Positions 36,365 to 44,480 of a DNA stretch of 64,000 nt are shown here, in pieces. Position 1 is the first letter of the stretch. The number at the start of each line of letters is the position of its first letter. The position numbers and the translations under genes are program-made. The notes under the pieces were generated by a model. That model did not search any database. It saw only the letters and a list, made by a program, of their open reading frames with translations, and was not told where the DNA came from. The stretch comes from an uncultured Winogradskyella sp. GTDB taxonomy: Bacteria > Bacteroidota > Bacteroidia > Flavobacteriales > Flavobacteriaceae. The stretch covers positions 310,001-374,000 of the forward strand of contig NZ_CANMCZ010000002.1 in assembly GCF_947496485.1 (NCBI RefSeq). Reading direction: 5' to 3'.

Positions 36365-37290
36365 TGCAGTTCCGTAATATCTAAAAGTTGTCCGAATTTT
36401 AAATCCCATTCTTCTTGAATGAATTTTTGATGACCAGAGTTATGATGAAATGTTAATTCACCAAAATAAATGGACCCTCTTACTAAGTATAAATCTACCC
36501 TAACATATACAAAGTCTTGCGCCAATTTTTCGACTACTCTTTTCATTTCGTCAAAGTTCTTAGGTTTCTCAAGTTCTTTACCATAAGGTCTTCCCCAATT
36601 GCATGGAATAAGATTCCAGTCTGTATCATATAGGTTTCTAGTACGTAAACTACCAAATCGATCAAAATCAATCATCACAAATGCTAATTTTCCGTTGAAA
36701 CAATGAAACTTATAGTCTTCAGGAATACTGCCATCCTCATAGGTTAATAGCTTTTCAACAATTATCCGAGGTTCAATATTTTTATACTGCCACTCTCTTG
36801 TACTATAAAAGTAGTTCTCCTTTAAAGTCCTTCTAAATCTTTTACGGGCTGCTACCCAATCTACTGTAGATTTATCTCTTACTATTAAACCACCAGAGCT
36901 ATTATGGTTGGCTTTAATTATAAAATTTTCATCTGGGAGATTTTCTGGTGTAAGATCATTTGCGTCTTTAGTATGAAATAGCAATGGGATTAAATACTTA
37001 GAACCAACTTTCTCTTCAACATAAGCTCTAACTTTATACTTATCGGCTACAGTTGTGTGCAAATCTGTTCTATCGTGAAGTTTAAGCCAGTTCATTTTTT
37101 CATTTAGGGTTTGTGGGTTTTCTAAGTCTAATTTATAACCCACACGTTCCTTAAATTGTTTTTTTATAATGTACTCGTCAGGCATATATTTTAATGCGAA
37201 CTGATACATTAAATATATTGGTCTTGCCAGTTTATATCCAATGTCTGAATTTCTATAAATTCTACCTACTTTATCTTGTAATTTTTTCAT
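36361..37290 (-). CDS. TupA-like ATP-grasp fold protein
   Basis: 309 residues. The pattern TLNEKMNWLKLHDRTDLHTTVADKY, FIIKANHNSSGGLIV, PRIIVEKLLTYEDGSIPEDYKFHCFNGK and VDLYLVRGSIYFGELTFHHNSG is that of TupA-like ATP-grasp proteins, named after the teichuronopeptide assembly protein and common in capsule loci. The predicted chemistry is ATP-dependent ligation of an amino acid or similar carboxylate group, possibly to uronic acid; the real substrate is not known. It overlaps the following glycosyltransferase gene by four bases and lies 24 bases after the acetyltransferase gene. Confidence 0.85.
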   Translation of the reverse strand: MKKLQDKVGRIYRNSDIGYKLARPIYLMYQFALKYMPDEYIIKKQFKERVGYKLDLENPQTLNEKMNWLKLHDRTDLHTTVADKYKVRAYVEEKVGSKYLIPLLFHTKDANDLTPENLPDENFIIKANHNSSGGLIVRDKSTVDWVAARKRFRRTLKENYFYSTREWQYKNIEPRIIVEKLLTYEDGSIPEDYKFHCFNGKLAFVMIDFDRFGSLRTRNLYDTDWNLIPCNWGRPYGKELEKPKNFDEMKRVVEKLAQDFVYVRVDLYLVRGSIYFGELTFHHNSGHQKFIQEEWDLKFGQLLDITELQ

Positions 37291-37314
37291 TTCACAGGAG
37301 ATGATTAGTTTAAA

Positions 37315-37902
37315 TTAATCATTTATATGTTTAATAATTTGTTTAATATTTACTTCACCTATTACTTTAGCTGGTATACCTGCAATAACAGTATTTTCTT
37401 CATTAAATGATTTATTAACAACTGCATTTGCACCAATTGCTGTATTGTTAGCTATTGTAATATTTCCATAAATTTTTGCACCAGGTGCTATATAAACATT
37501 ATCGCCTAGTTGAGGTGCTTCACTTTGTCCGCCTGAGGCTCCTATATTAACACAAGCATGCATTCTACAATTGGATCCGACTTTAGCATTACCATTTATC
37601 ACTATGGTCCCATAATGAATTATGGCTAGTCCTGGACCAAAAACATTAGGTGGTATAGAAAATCCTAGCTTAAGTGATAATCTTTTAAACTTAAATTTTA
37701 AATAGTAATAATATATTTTTGAAATACCTTTGTTCTTGCAGTTTTCATAGTATTCTACTTTTCTCAAAAGCTTTTCAAATTTCCAAATTAAATTTGGAGA
37801 TATGAAGTTTAAAATTTTACCACTTAAGCTTAACGAACCAAGTCTTAATGCAATTTTATCTTGCTCTAAATATTTTTTATAGTCTAGTTTTGATTGTATC
37901 AT
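37315..37902 (-). CDS. CysE-like hexapeptide-repeat acetyltransferase
   Basis: 195 residues. A helical N-terminus is followed by a left-handed beta helix with hexapeptide turns (GLAIIHYGTIVINGNAKVG, NVYIAPGAKIYGNITIANN, AIGANAVVNKSF). The His-Tyr-Gly of IIHYGTIV resembles the CysE active-site region. The setting among glycosyltransferases, and the atypical N-terminus, point to O-acetylation of a sugar rather than serine acetylation. PglD-like N-acetylation of the aminosugar is an alternative, since no other such enzyme is found near the PglE and PglF genes. Confidence 0.85.
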   Translation of the reverse strand: MIQSKLDYKKYLEQDKIALRLGSLSLSGKILNFISPNLIWKFEKLLRKVEYYENCKNKGISKIYYYYLKFKFKRLSLKLGFSIPPNVFGPGLAIIHYGTIVINGNAKVGSNCRMHACVNIGASGGQSEAPQLGDNVYIAPGAKIYGNITIANNTAIGANAVVNKSFNEENTVIAGIPAKVIGEVNIKQIIKHIND

Positions 37903-37919
37903 AATAATTAATATAAAGA

Positions 37920-39134
37920 TTAAGCGGTGTTTAAAACTTTTTTATAAATCAAACTATCAAAAAAAGCGACACAAATAAGCATTGACCTGTTATAGAAAAT
38001 ATAGTGGGATATTAGACCTTCAAACATTAATAGTGCAATAAAAATTAAATAATAAAATTGATCTGATTTAAATGAAATTTGAATACCGACAAACAGATAA
38101 ATCAAATAAAATAACAAAGCTAAAAAACCTAAATTCACTGCTAAATACAGGTAATAATTATGTGTATTAAGATGAGAATCTGAAGAGCCCACAGTATAAG
38201 CTGTTCCATAGCCTATTGGATTTTTCATAAATTTATCTAGAAATATTAATAGTAAATCTCCGCGACCACCACCTCCCGTGCCACTATCCTCTGCTATGAT
38301 ACTCCCTTTGCTTTGACCTGTCAACAAATCAATGCGATCAGCCATACCACCTCTTGCCAATTCGGGGAATTCACTTTTAAGTATCCCTGCAAAAAACACC
38401 AAACCTACATATAAGAATGCAAATAAAAATACCATCTTAAAAGAACTCTTAAAGAGACTTGCTGGATTGATTTTGAATTTTGCACTCCAGCTATTTGCGG
38501 TACCTAATATTAGAATAAGCGCGATAGAAATAATACCACTTCTTGAAAAGGTCATGAAAACTGACATTACCATCACTACAATGAATAGTGATCTTTTAGC
38601 TTTGTTCTGTTGTAAATATACCAATACGCATAGTGCTAAAAACTTCATTGCTGAAGCTGCTTGATTAGGGTTTTCTCCAAAACCACCTTTTCTAACCATT
38701 GCCTCAAGCGATGCGCTAAACTTGGGTAATCCTACAAAATAATCATAATAAACACTTAGTGCTAAAACGGCAAACGATGAAAATATAACTAGGAAGACTA
38801 AATTTTTACTTTCAGTTCTAAAAAAATGAACTAGAAAAACATACATCACTAACGTAAACAAACAAAGAACAATCTCTGTAATTATTACATCAGTTGACAC
38901 AGGTGATTTAGCACTGTAAACTAATGATAAAAACAATATCGCTGCGAATAGTCTAAAGGTGTGAGATTTAAAAATATCTAACATATCCAGTATAGAGTAT
39001 CTAACTGCGCAAACCACTAAAAATAGAGGAATTAAAAGTTCAGATGGTTGTACAGGTATTATACCAATTCTAAATAGAAATATATCTGCAAAGGACGCAA
39101 AGAGTACAATTAAAACTGCTATTATATATTTCAT
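37920..39134 (-). CDS. Wzy-like polysaccharide polymerase / O-antigen ligase family
   Basis: 404 residues, a polytopic inner-membrane protein with about ten helices. The large periplasmic loop (about 250-310) contains the GTGGGGRGDLLLIFLDKF and NPIGYGTAYTVGSSDSHLNTHNYYL pattern of the O-antigen ligase/polymerase fold, with the conserved His-Asn near the end. Within a Wzx/Wzy-type cluster and directly before the flippase in gene order, Wzy polymerase is the most likely role. The sequence alone cannot exclude a ligase. Confidence 0.85.
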   Translation of the reverse strand: MKYIIAVLIVLFASFADIFLFRIGIIPVQPSELLIPLFLVVCAVRYSILDMLDIFKSHTFRLFAAILFLSLVYSAKSPVSTDVIITEIVLCLFTLVMYVFLVHFFRTESKNLVFLVIFSSFAVLALSVYYDYFVGLPKFSASLEAMVRKGGFGENPNQAASAMKFLALCVLVYLQQNKAKRSLFIVVMVMSVFMTFSRSGIISIALILILGTANSWSAKFKINPASLFKSSFKMVFLFAFLYVGLVFFAGILKSEFPELARGGMADRIDLLTGQSKGSIIAEDSGTGGGGRGDLLLIFLDKFMKNPIGYGTAYTVGSSDSHLNTHNYYLYLAVNLGFLALLFYLIYLFVGIQISFKSDQFYYLIFIALLMFEGLISHYIFYNRSMLICVAFFDSLIYKKVLNTA

Positions 39135-39140
39135 GAGAAT

Positions 39141-40679
39141 TTACTTAAATCTTTTAATTATTAAGTTATAAAAACGTTCAATTAAGTTTTTAAAGCCTAA
39201 GCAAAATACTGCCAATATTGAAAAATAAATAAGGAAGAACAATATACCAAATTTAAATAATTGCATAAATAGAGATAAAAAACTAGGGTTTGGGTTAAAA
39301 GTGAAATTTTTTGAAATGAAATAATAGATAATGAAAGACATTGCAAAATAAACTAAATGTAAACCAAAACCTTTCCAGTAAATACCATGGTTTATTTTAA
39401 AACCGTATTTAAAAACATAATATGGCCTCCATAGCATTACTATGATAAATTGACTAATCATAGTTCCTAAAAAGACACCCAAAACACCATACTTTAAAAC
39501 AAATATGATAGAAAATGCCAAATTAATTACACTTTGTACTACTGGTGACCAAATGTCATCGTAAAGTCCATAGGCTTGTTTGAAACTATCTATTGGTTGT
39601 CTTACCTGTAACATAAAGAAAATTATAATCAACACTATTAATATAGTGTCTGATAATAAATACTTCTCACCTAACCATAATGTAATTAAGTCATCAAAAC
39701 CTATATAAAGTAAAATCGTTGAGCAGCCTGCAATAAAAAACCTCAAGGCCATAAATTCCCAAAAAACTTTGAGCATACTTTTTAAGTCATTTTCTGCAAC
39801 TAAATTGCCTACACTTGCATTGGTGCCATCAAAAAGCTTACTAACAAGCAAGTTTATATTATTCATTATCATTTGGTAATTTCCTACAAAAGCAACCATT
39901 GCTGGATTAACCATTGAAAAAATTATGATGTTATCTGTACTATTGCTAACAAAAGTGCCTAATTTATGAAAACTAATTTGCTTTATTTTTTTAAGTAAAC
40001 CCTTTTGATTATTACGGATAGACTTGGTCATTTTAAAATTAAAAATCAGCCATGGATAGGTTTGTTTTACTTTTTTTCTTAGAATAAAAATGTAAATAAA
40101 TGGTGTTACTAATTCTAGCAGAATCCATAACATTACATCTTGTAAATAGATAAGCACTACGCATTGTAAAGATAACCTTAGTATAAAAACAGATTGGCCT
40201 ATGGTAACGTTTATATAACTTTTTTGATCTGCCTGTAAAAGAAACATATAATATGCAAAGAAGTAGCTTAGTAAATTACTTATGAGCAGAGCTAGGAATA
40301 AAAATACAATTGTTGTTAGATTTATATTTGAGCTCTGAAAAAAATATGGAAAAAACAGCATGAGAATTAAAGATGCCGAAAGCACAAATAGTCCTATCCT
40401 TTTATATAGAAAACCTAGATAACCAATTATCTCGTTTATTTTCTCTCTATTATTATCATATATAGGCTTGTATAATGAAAATCCAACTGCTGTGCCTATG
40501 CCTAATTCCGAAAGATTTAAAAATTGTAATATACTTTTGAGTGTTTCAGCTGTACCAATAAATTCGTCACCTAAATTATCAAGAAATATATCTCTCGAAA
40601 AAAATTGAATAATGACATATAGCAATTGAAAAATTAAAGCTATCCATGCGTTCTTTATGGTTAATGCAACTCTAGACAT
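39141..40679 (-). CDS. Wzx-like oligosaccharide flippase
   Basis: 512 residues with about 12-14 membrane helices, starting ALTIKNAWIALIFQLLYVIIQFFSRDIFL. The N-terminal repeat includes LNLSELGIGTAVGFSLYKPIYD, typical of the polysaccharide biosynthesis (MOP exporter) family, and IMNNINLLVSKLFDGTNASVGNLVA the middle region. It should flip the lipid-linked repeat unit across the inner membrane. It lies between the GT2 gene (6 bases upstream) and the Wzy-like gene (6 bases downstream). Confidence 0.92.
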   Translation of the reverse strand: MSRVALTIKNAWIALIFQLLYVIIQFFSRDIFLDNLGDEFIGTAETLKSILQFLNLSELGIGTAVGFSLYKPIYDNNREKINEIIGYLGFLYKRIGLFVLSASLILMLFFPYFFQSSNINLTTIVFLFLALLISNLLSYFFAYYMFLLQADQKSYINVTIGQSVFILRLSLQCVVLIYLQDVMLWILLELVTPFIYIFILRKKVKQTYPWLIFNFKMTKSIRNNQKGLLKKIKQISFHKLGTFVSNSTDNIIIFSMVNPAMVAFVGNYQMIMNNINLLVSKLFDGTNASVGNLVAENDLKSMLKVFWEFMALRFFIAGCSTILLYIGFDDLITLWLGEKYLLSDTILIVLIIIFFMLQVRQPIDSFKQAYGLYDDIWSPVVQSVINLAFSIIFVLKYGVLGVFLGTMISQFIIVMLWRPYYVFKYGFKINHGIYWKGFGLHLVYFAMSFIIYYFISKNFTFNPNPSFLSLFMQLFKFGILFFLIYFSILAVFCLGFKNLIERFYNLIIKRFK

Positions 40680-40685
40680 GATATA

Positions 40686-41624
40686 TTACCGTGAGGTTAT
40701 GGCTTTATAACCTGAAGAAATATATTCCATAACTTTATATGGTAGGACGACTACCATTACAGGTCTTAAATTACAATTCTTAAAGCTAATTGAGTCTCTT
40801 ACTGCTTTTCGTAGTTTTTTTCTAAATACTTTTTTGGGATCAATTGCAGTGTTTCTTGAAAGCAGGAAGTAATGATCAGTATAATAATAGTTTATATAAT
40901 TATTAATTGCCTTTTGTAATTCAGCATGTTTAGGAATATTATCCTTTATATACTCTGTTGCTCTGATACCTATAGTAATTTTTTCTAGTGTATATTTACT
41001 TCTAATAATACTTTCGTTATCAGTGTTATAGTTGTAGAGCTTACTATTTAAAAATCCAATTTGATCTATTCTATTTAACACATCTATGGTGTAAAAAACA
41101 TCTTGGTGAATTATTTTGGGAATAAAGCGCAAGTCATTGACTAAAGATCTTCTGTACAAACGACACCAAACAGAAAATGCAGTATTTTGAATAACTCTCT
41201 TTATAGCTGATACCTTATCCTGAATTTCGAAATTATCATCAGAAACTGATGTATTATTAATACTCTTTGGTATTATCTCAACAACATCTAAATTAAACTC
41301 TAGAAGTTTGTTTAGCATGCGTTCTAACATCAATTCATTTATATAATCGTCACTATCTACAAATGAAATAAAATCACCTGTTGCAATATCCAACCCAGCA
41401 TTTCTGGCATTACTTGAACCTTCATTTTTTTTATGAATCACAACGACTCTATCATCCTTTGCTGCATACCCATCACATATCTTACCAGAATTATCAGGTG
41501 AACCATCATCCACTAAAATAATCTCAAGGTTTCGGTATGTTTGATTAATTATACTATCAACACATCGATGCAAATAGGACTCAACCTTATAAACGGGAAT
41601 TATGACGCTAATTTTATTTTCCAT
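40686..41624 (-). CDS. GT2-family glycosyltransferase
   Basis: 312 residues with a GT-A fold: SVIIPVYKVESYLHRCVDSI at the N-terminus, LVDDGSPDNSGKICD, and the DxD motif in SFVDSDDYINE. The C-terminal part is helical and basic with no membrane helix, so it is peripheral to the membrane. Donor sugar unknown. It is the first long gene of the GT2-Wzx-Wzy operon, and a conserved control element lies about 240 bases upstream, with a possible 56-codon leader ORF between. Confidence 0.93.
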   Translation of the reverse strand: MENKISVIIPVYKVESYLHRCVDSIINQTYRNLEIILVDDGSPDNSGKICDGYAAKDDRVVVIHKKNEGSSNARNAGLDIATGDFISFVDSDDYINELMLERMLNKLLEFNLDVVEIIPKSINNTSVSDDNFEIQDKVSAIKRVIQNTAFSVWCRLYRRSLVNDLRFIPKIIHQDVFYTIDVLNRIDQIGFLNSKLYNYNTDNESIIRSKYTLEKITIGIRATEYIKDNIPKHAELQKAINNYINYYYTDHYFLLSRNTAIDPKKVFRKKLRKAVRDSISFKNCNLRPVMVVVLPYKVMEYISSGYKAITSR

Positions 41625-41667
41625 TTTGACAAGGGATAGTTTGCATTATATTTATTGAATTATTCAT

Positions 41668-41838
41668 TTATACAAATATCCTTATAAGAATATGAGTATT
41701 TGCCTTTTTATATAAAATATTCTGGATTAATTCTAACGAGGAATTATTATATGCAGATAAAGAGTAGTCTAAATAGAATGTGATTCCATGAACTCTTTTT
41801 AAGAAATTAATACTTTCTTTTTTATGTTTATAGGTCAT
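41668..41838 (-). CDS. Possible 56-aa leader ORF (uncertain)
   Basis: Between the conserved upstream element and the GT2 gene the minus strand is open from an ATG at 41838 to a TAA at 41668, starting MTYKHKKESINFLKRVHGIT and ending ILIRIFV. It begins about 30 bases downstream of the candidate -7 box of the element. No family or ribosome-binding site is recognised. It may be a small gene, a leader peptide or chance. Confidence 0.25.
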   Translation of the reverse strand: MTYKHKKESINFLKRVHGITFYLDYSLSAYNNSSLELIQNILYKKANTHILIRIFV

Positions 41839-41864
41839 TTGATTTGGGGTAAATTATATAAACG

Positions 41865-41955
41865 TTAACAAATTTGTAAGAAATAATCTAAATGATGTAA
41901 ATTATTATATCAACTACTCGTTTTTTACGACAAAGTTCACTTACAACGAAAAACA
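41865..41955 (-). promoter_or_regulatory. Conserved polysaccharide control element, copy 1
   Basis: Plus-strand reading: AACAAATTTG (41867-41876), exactly 44 bases, then TTTTTTACGA (41921-41930) and a second ACGA (41945-41948). The same layout with the same 44-base spacing occurs at 51680-51771 upstream of ugd. On the minus strand the CAAATTTG end lies nearest the gene and is one mismatch from TAnnTTTG, so it may be the -7 box. The TCGTAAAAAACGA part upstream would then be an activator site. Confidence 0.5.
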
Positions 41956-42069
41956 AGCCAAAATTATCGTCAAAATAGTTCACTGTTTTATTGTAATATT
42001 CATAAGACTAGTTAATAACGTATGTCACTTTATCTTTTGTTAAAACATTATTACTAGTACTTTAATCTT

Positions 42070-43872
42070 CTAGAAGTTGAATTCTTTATACCATTTACTC
42101 AATACAAATAGTTTCCAAATATATACGGAATGATCTTCTTTTCCGTTCATATGATCTATATATATACGCTTAAATTTTTTAACGTTAAGATTTGGAACTC
42201 TATTTAAAAACTCATCATTAAGTGCAGCATCAAATTCTTCTCTTAACTCTTTACGCATCCATTTTCTTATAGGAGCTGAAAACCCTTGCTTTGGCTGATT
42301 AAATACCTCTTCAGGAATATATTCTTTTAATATATCTCTCAATATTTTTTTCTGCCTACCTTTTTCATATCTAAAATGCATTGGGAGTGTCCTGGCATAT
42401 TCTACAACTCTGTAATCTAAAAAAGGACTTCTTACCTCAACAGAGTAGGCCATACTTGCACGATCGACTTTAACATTACTGTTATTTTCTAACCACAATT
42501 TTATATTTAAATCTGCTGCTTTTTGTAAAAAGATATTAGACCATTTCTTATAGCCTTGGTAGTGTTTCATCCAATCTTGCCTCTTTTCTTTCAACAAAAA
42601 TCCTTTTCTAGTATAAATATTTTCTATAAAGTCATTTCTTGTTTTAGTTTTTAAGGCATTTCTCACTCTATGTGAGTTAATTCCAAAAATCTTCAATAAT
42701 TTAGGGTTTGCTAAAATTTTTCTAATCCAATAAGGAATGTCTATGATAAATTTATTCCTGATTAAAGAATCAAAATAAGGGTAGCCAATAAAACTTTCAT
42801 CACCACCATCTCCTGAAAGTGCAACAGTAACGTATTGCTTCGTTATTTTATTCAATAACAAAGAAGGTAGAGCAGAGCTATCAGCAAAAGGCTCATCATA
42901 TACCTCTGTGAGTTTTGGTATTAATTCCAAAATATCATTAGGTCCACATATCGTTGTGGTATGGTTAGAATCAATGATTTCTGCATATTGTTCTGCAATC
43001 TTACTTTCGTCATAGTTTGGGTCATCAAAACCTATAGAGAACGTATTTATTTGAGTAGGTGAAACTTTTGATGCGATACTAGATACAAGTGAAGAGTCTA
43101 TTCCACCGGATAAAAAAGAACCAATAGGAACATCAGATTGTAGTCTAATTTTTACTGCATCTTTTAATAATTCATGAAGTTCGTTTTTTGCATCCTCATA
43201 AGTAATATCTCTAATTTTTACATCTTGTAAATTCCAATATTCTTCAATTGTTAATTGATTAGTATTTAAATCAATCTCCATATAGTTTCCCGACTGAAGT
43301 TTAAAAACATTTTCTGCAATAGTATATGGGCTTGGGATGTAATCAGTATCTAAATAAATAGATATTGCTTCCTCGTTTATGGATTTACCTTCCAATAAAG
43401 GTCTTATTTGACTGCAAATTTCTAACCGACCATTATGCCAATAATAATAGAAAGGTTTAACACCTATTCTATCTCTTGCAGAAAACAATTTATTAGTTGT
43501 AGCATCATAAATGCTAAATGCAAACATGCCATTAATTTTATCTAAAAGAGACTTACCCCAATGTTTATAACCTATTAATAGTACTTCAGTATCACTTTCA
43601 GTTTTAAATGTATAGCCTAAATCTATAAGTTCTTTTTTTACAGTTTTGTAGTTATAGATCTCTCCATTAAAAACTAAAGTTAGACTTTCATAAACCATCG
43701 GCTGATTAGATCTAGGATCTAAATCTAAAATAGATAGACGAAGGTGTCCAAAGGTAAGATCATTTACTTTTTTTATCCCAGTATAGTCAGGTCCTCTAAA
43801 AGAAATTGATTTTAATTTTTCTTTTATAATACCTTCTTCGTAAGGTATGTTGGTTAAATAGATACCACACAT
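42070..43872 (-). CDS. Asparagine-synthetase-like amidotransferase (second copy)
   Basis: 600 residues. Cys2 of MCGIYLTN is the glutaminase nucleophile; RGPDYTGIKK and LRLSILDLDPRSNQPM complete the glutaminase domain. The synthetase domain has FLSGGIDSSLVSS and VALSGDGGDESFIGY. It is clearly divergent from the copy at 32211-34118 and the family is the same. Two copies in one polysaccharide locus suggest amidation of two different uronic acid positions or substrates rather than housekeeping asparagine synthesis. It stands alone, with long gaps on both sides. Confidence 0.9.
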   Translation of the reverse strand: MCGIYLTNIPYEEGIIKEKLKSISFRGPDYTGIKKVNDLTFGHLRLSILDLDPRSNQPMVYESLTLVFNGEIYNYKTVKKELIDLGYTFKTESDTEVLLIGYKHWGKSLLDKINGMFAFSIYDATTNKLFSARDRIGVKPFYYYWHNGRLEICSQIRPLLEGKSINEEAISIYLDTDYIPSPYTIAENVFKLQSGNYMEIDLNTNQLTIEEYWNLQDVKIRDITYEDAKNELHELLKDAVKIRLQSDVPIGSFLSGGIDSSLVSSIASKVSPTQINTFSIGFDDPNYDESKIAEQYAEIIDSNHTTTICGPNDILELIPKLTEVYDEPFADSSALPSLLLNKITKQYVTVALSGDGGDESFIGYPYFDSLIRNKFIIDIPYWIRKILANPKLLKIFGINSHRVRNALKTKTRNDFIENIYTRKGFLLKEKRQDWMKHYQGYKKWSNIFLQKAADLNIKLWLENNSNVKVDRASMAYSVEVRSPFLDYRVVEYARTLPMHFRYEKGRQKKILRDILKEYIPEEVFNQPKQGFSAPIRKWMRKELREEFDAALNDEFLNRVPNLNVKKFKRIYIDHMNGKEDHSVYIWKLFVLSKWYKEFNF

Positions 43873-44480
43873 TATTTTAAAATTTTAGTAAAAAAACACA
43901 TTTTTATTTTAATATCGTCAGGTTTTAAAAAAAACAGACTATAGTTAATTATTAATAATCATCTAATCTGTTTTTGAGAGCAATTATTTCAAATTGTCGA
44001 GTCTATAAGGTCTTCATTTTATACATATATTTCTCAACTTGTTTGTTCTTATTTAATTTCTAGAACGATACAATGCTAGACATAAAATTATTTGTAGACC
44101 AATTTATTCTAGGAAAGGGCAAATTCCTTGTCAAAGAGTATTACATGTGTTAACACAATGCCCAGTTATTACTTAAGAATTGATCTTTATAGGAATGATT
44201 ATAAATGATTCATACGAGAGAATTTATTTTAATAATCTGACTTAAAATTTGATTGCGATGGTCAGTTAATTCTCCAAACTGTTAAACTTTGTAATTATAA
44301 CATCTAAACGTATTTATTTGACCGTATATAGACGAAAACACATTTAATTACAATTTGTAAATTAAAATTCTTACATTATTATGCGTTTTGTCGAATTTAT
44401 AAGCGTTTAAGCAATAATGTAGATTTTATTTTTTTAGATTGCGTAACCCTAGTTTAGCATTATATATTAAATACCTATTT
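43873..44480. other. 608-base non-coding gap before the lyase gene
   Basis: No convincing gene on either strand. It contains the perfect palindrome TGTGTTAACACA (44146-44157) and a small hairpin AGGAA/TTCCT around 44111-44128. It must hold divergent promoters for the second asparagine-synthetase-like gene and for the lyase, but no exact TAnnTTTG box with good spacing was found. Confidence 0.4.

Noticed and set aside
37315..37902. Serine acetyltransferase for cysteine synthesis
   Set aside because: The CysE-like beta helix is common among sugar acetyltransferases, and the operon context is polysaccharide synthesis.
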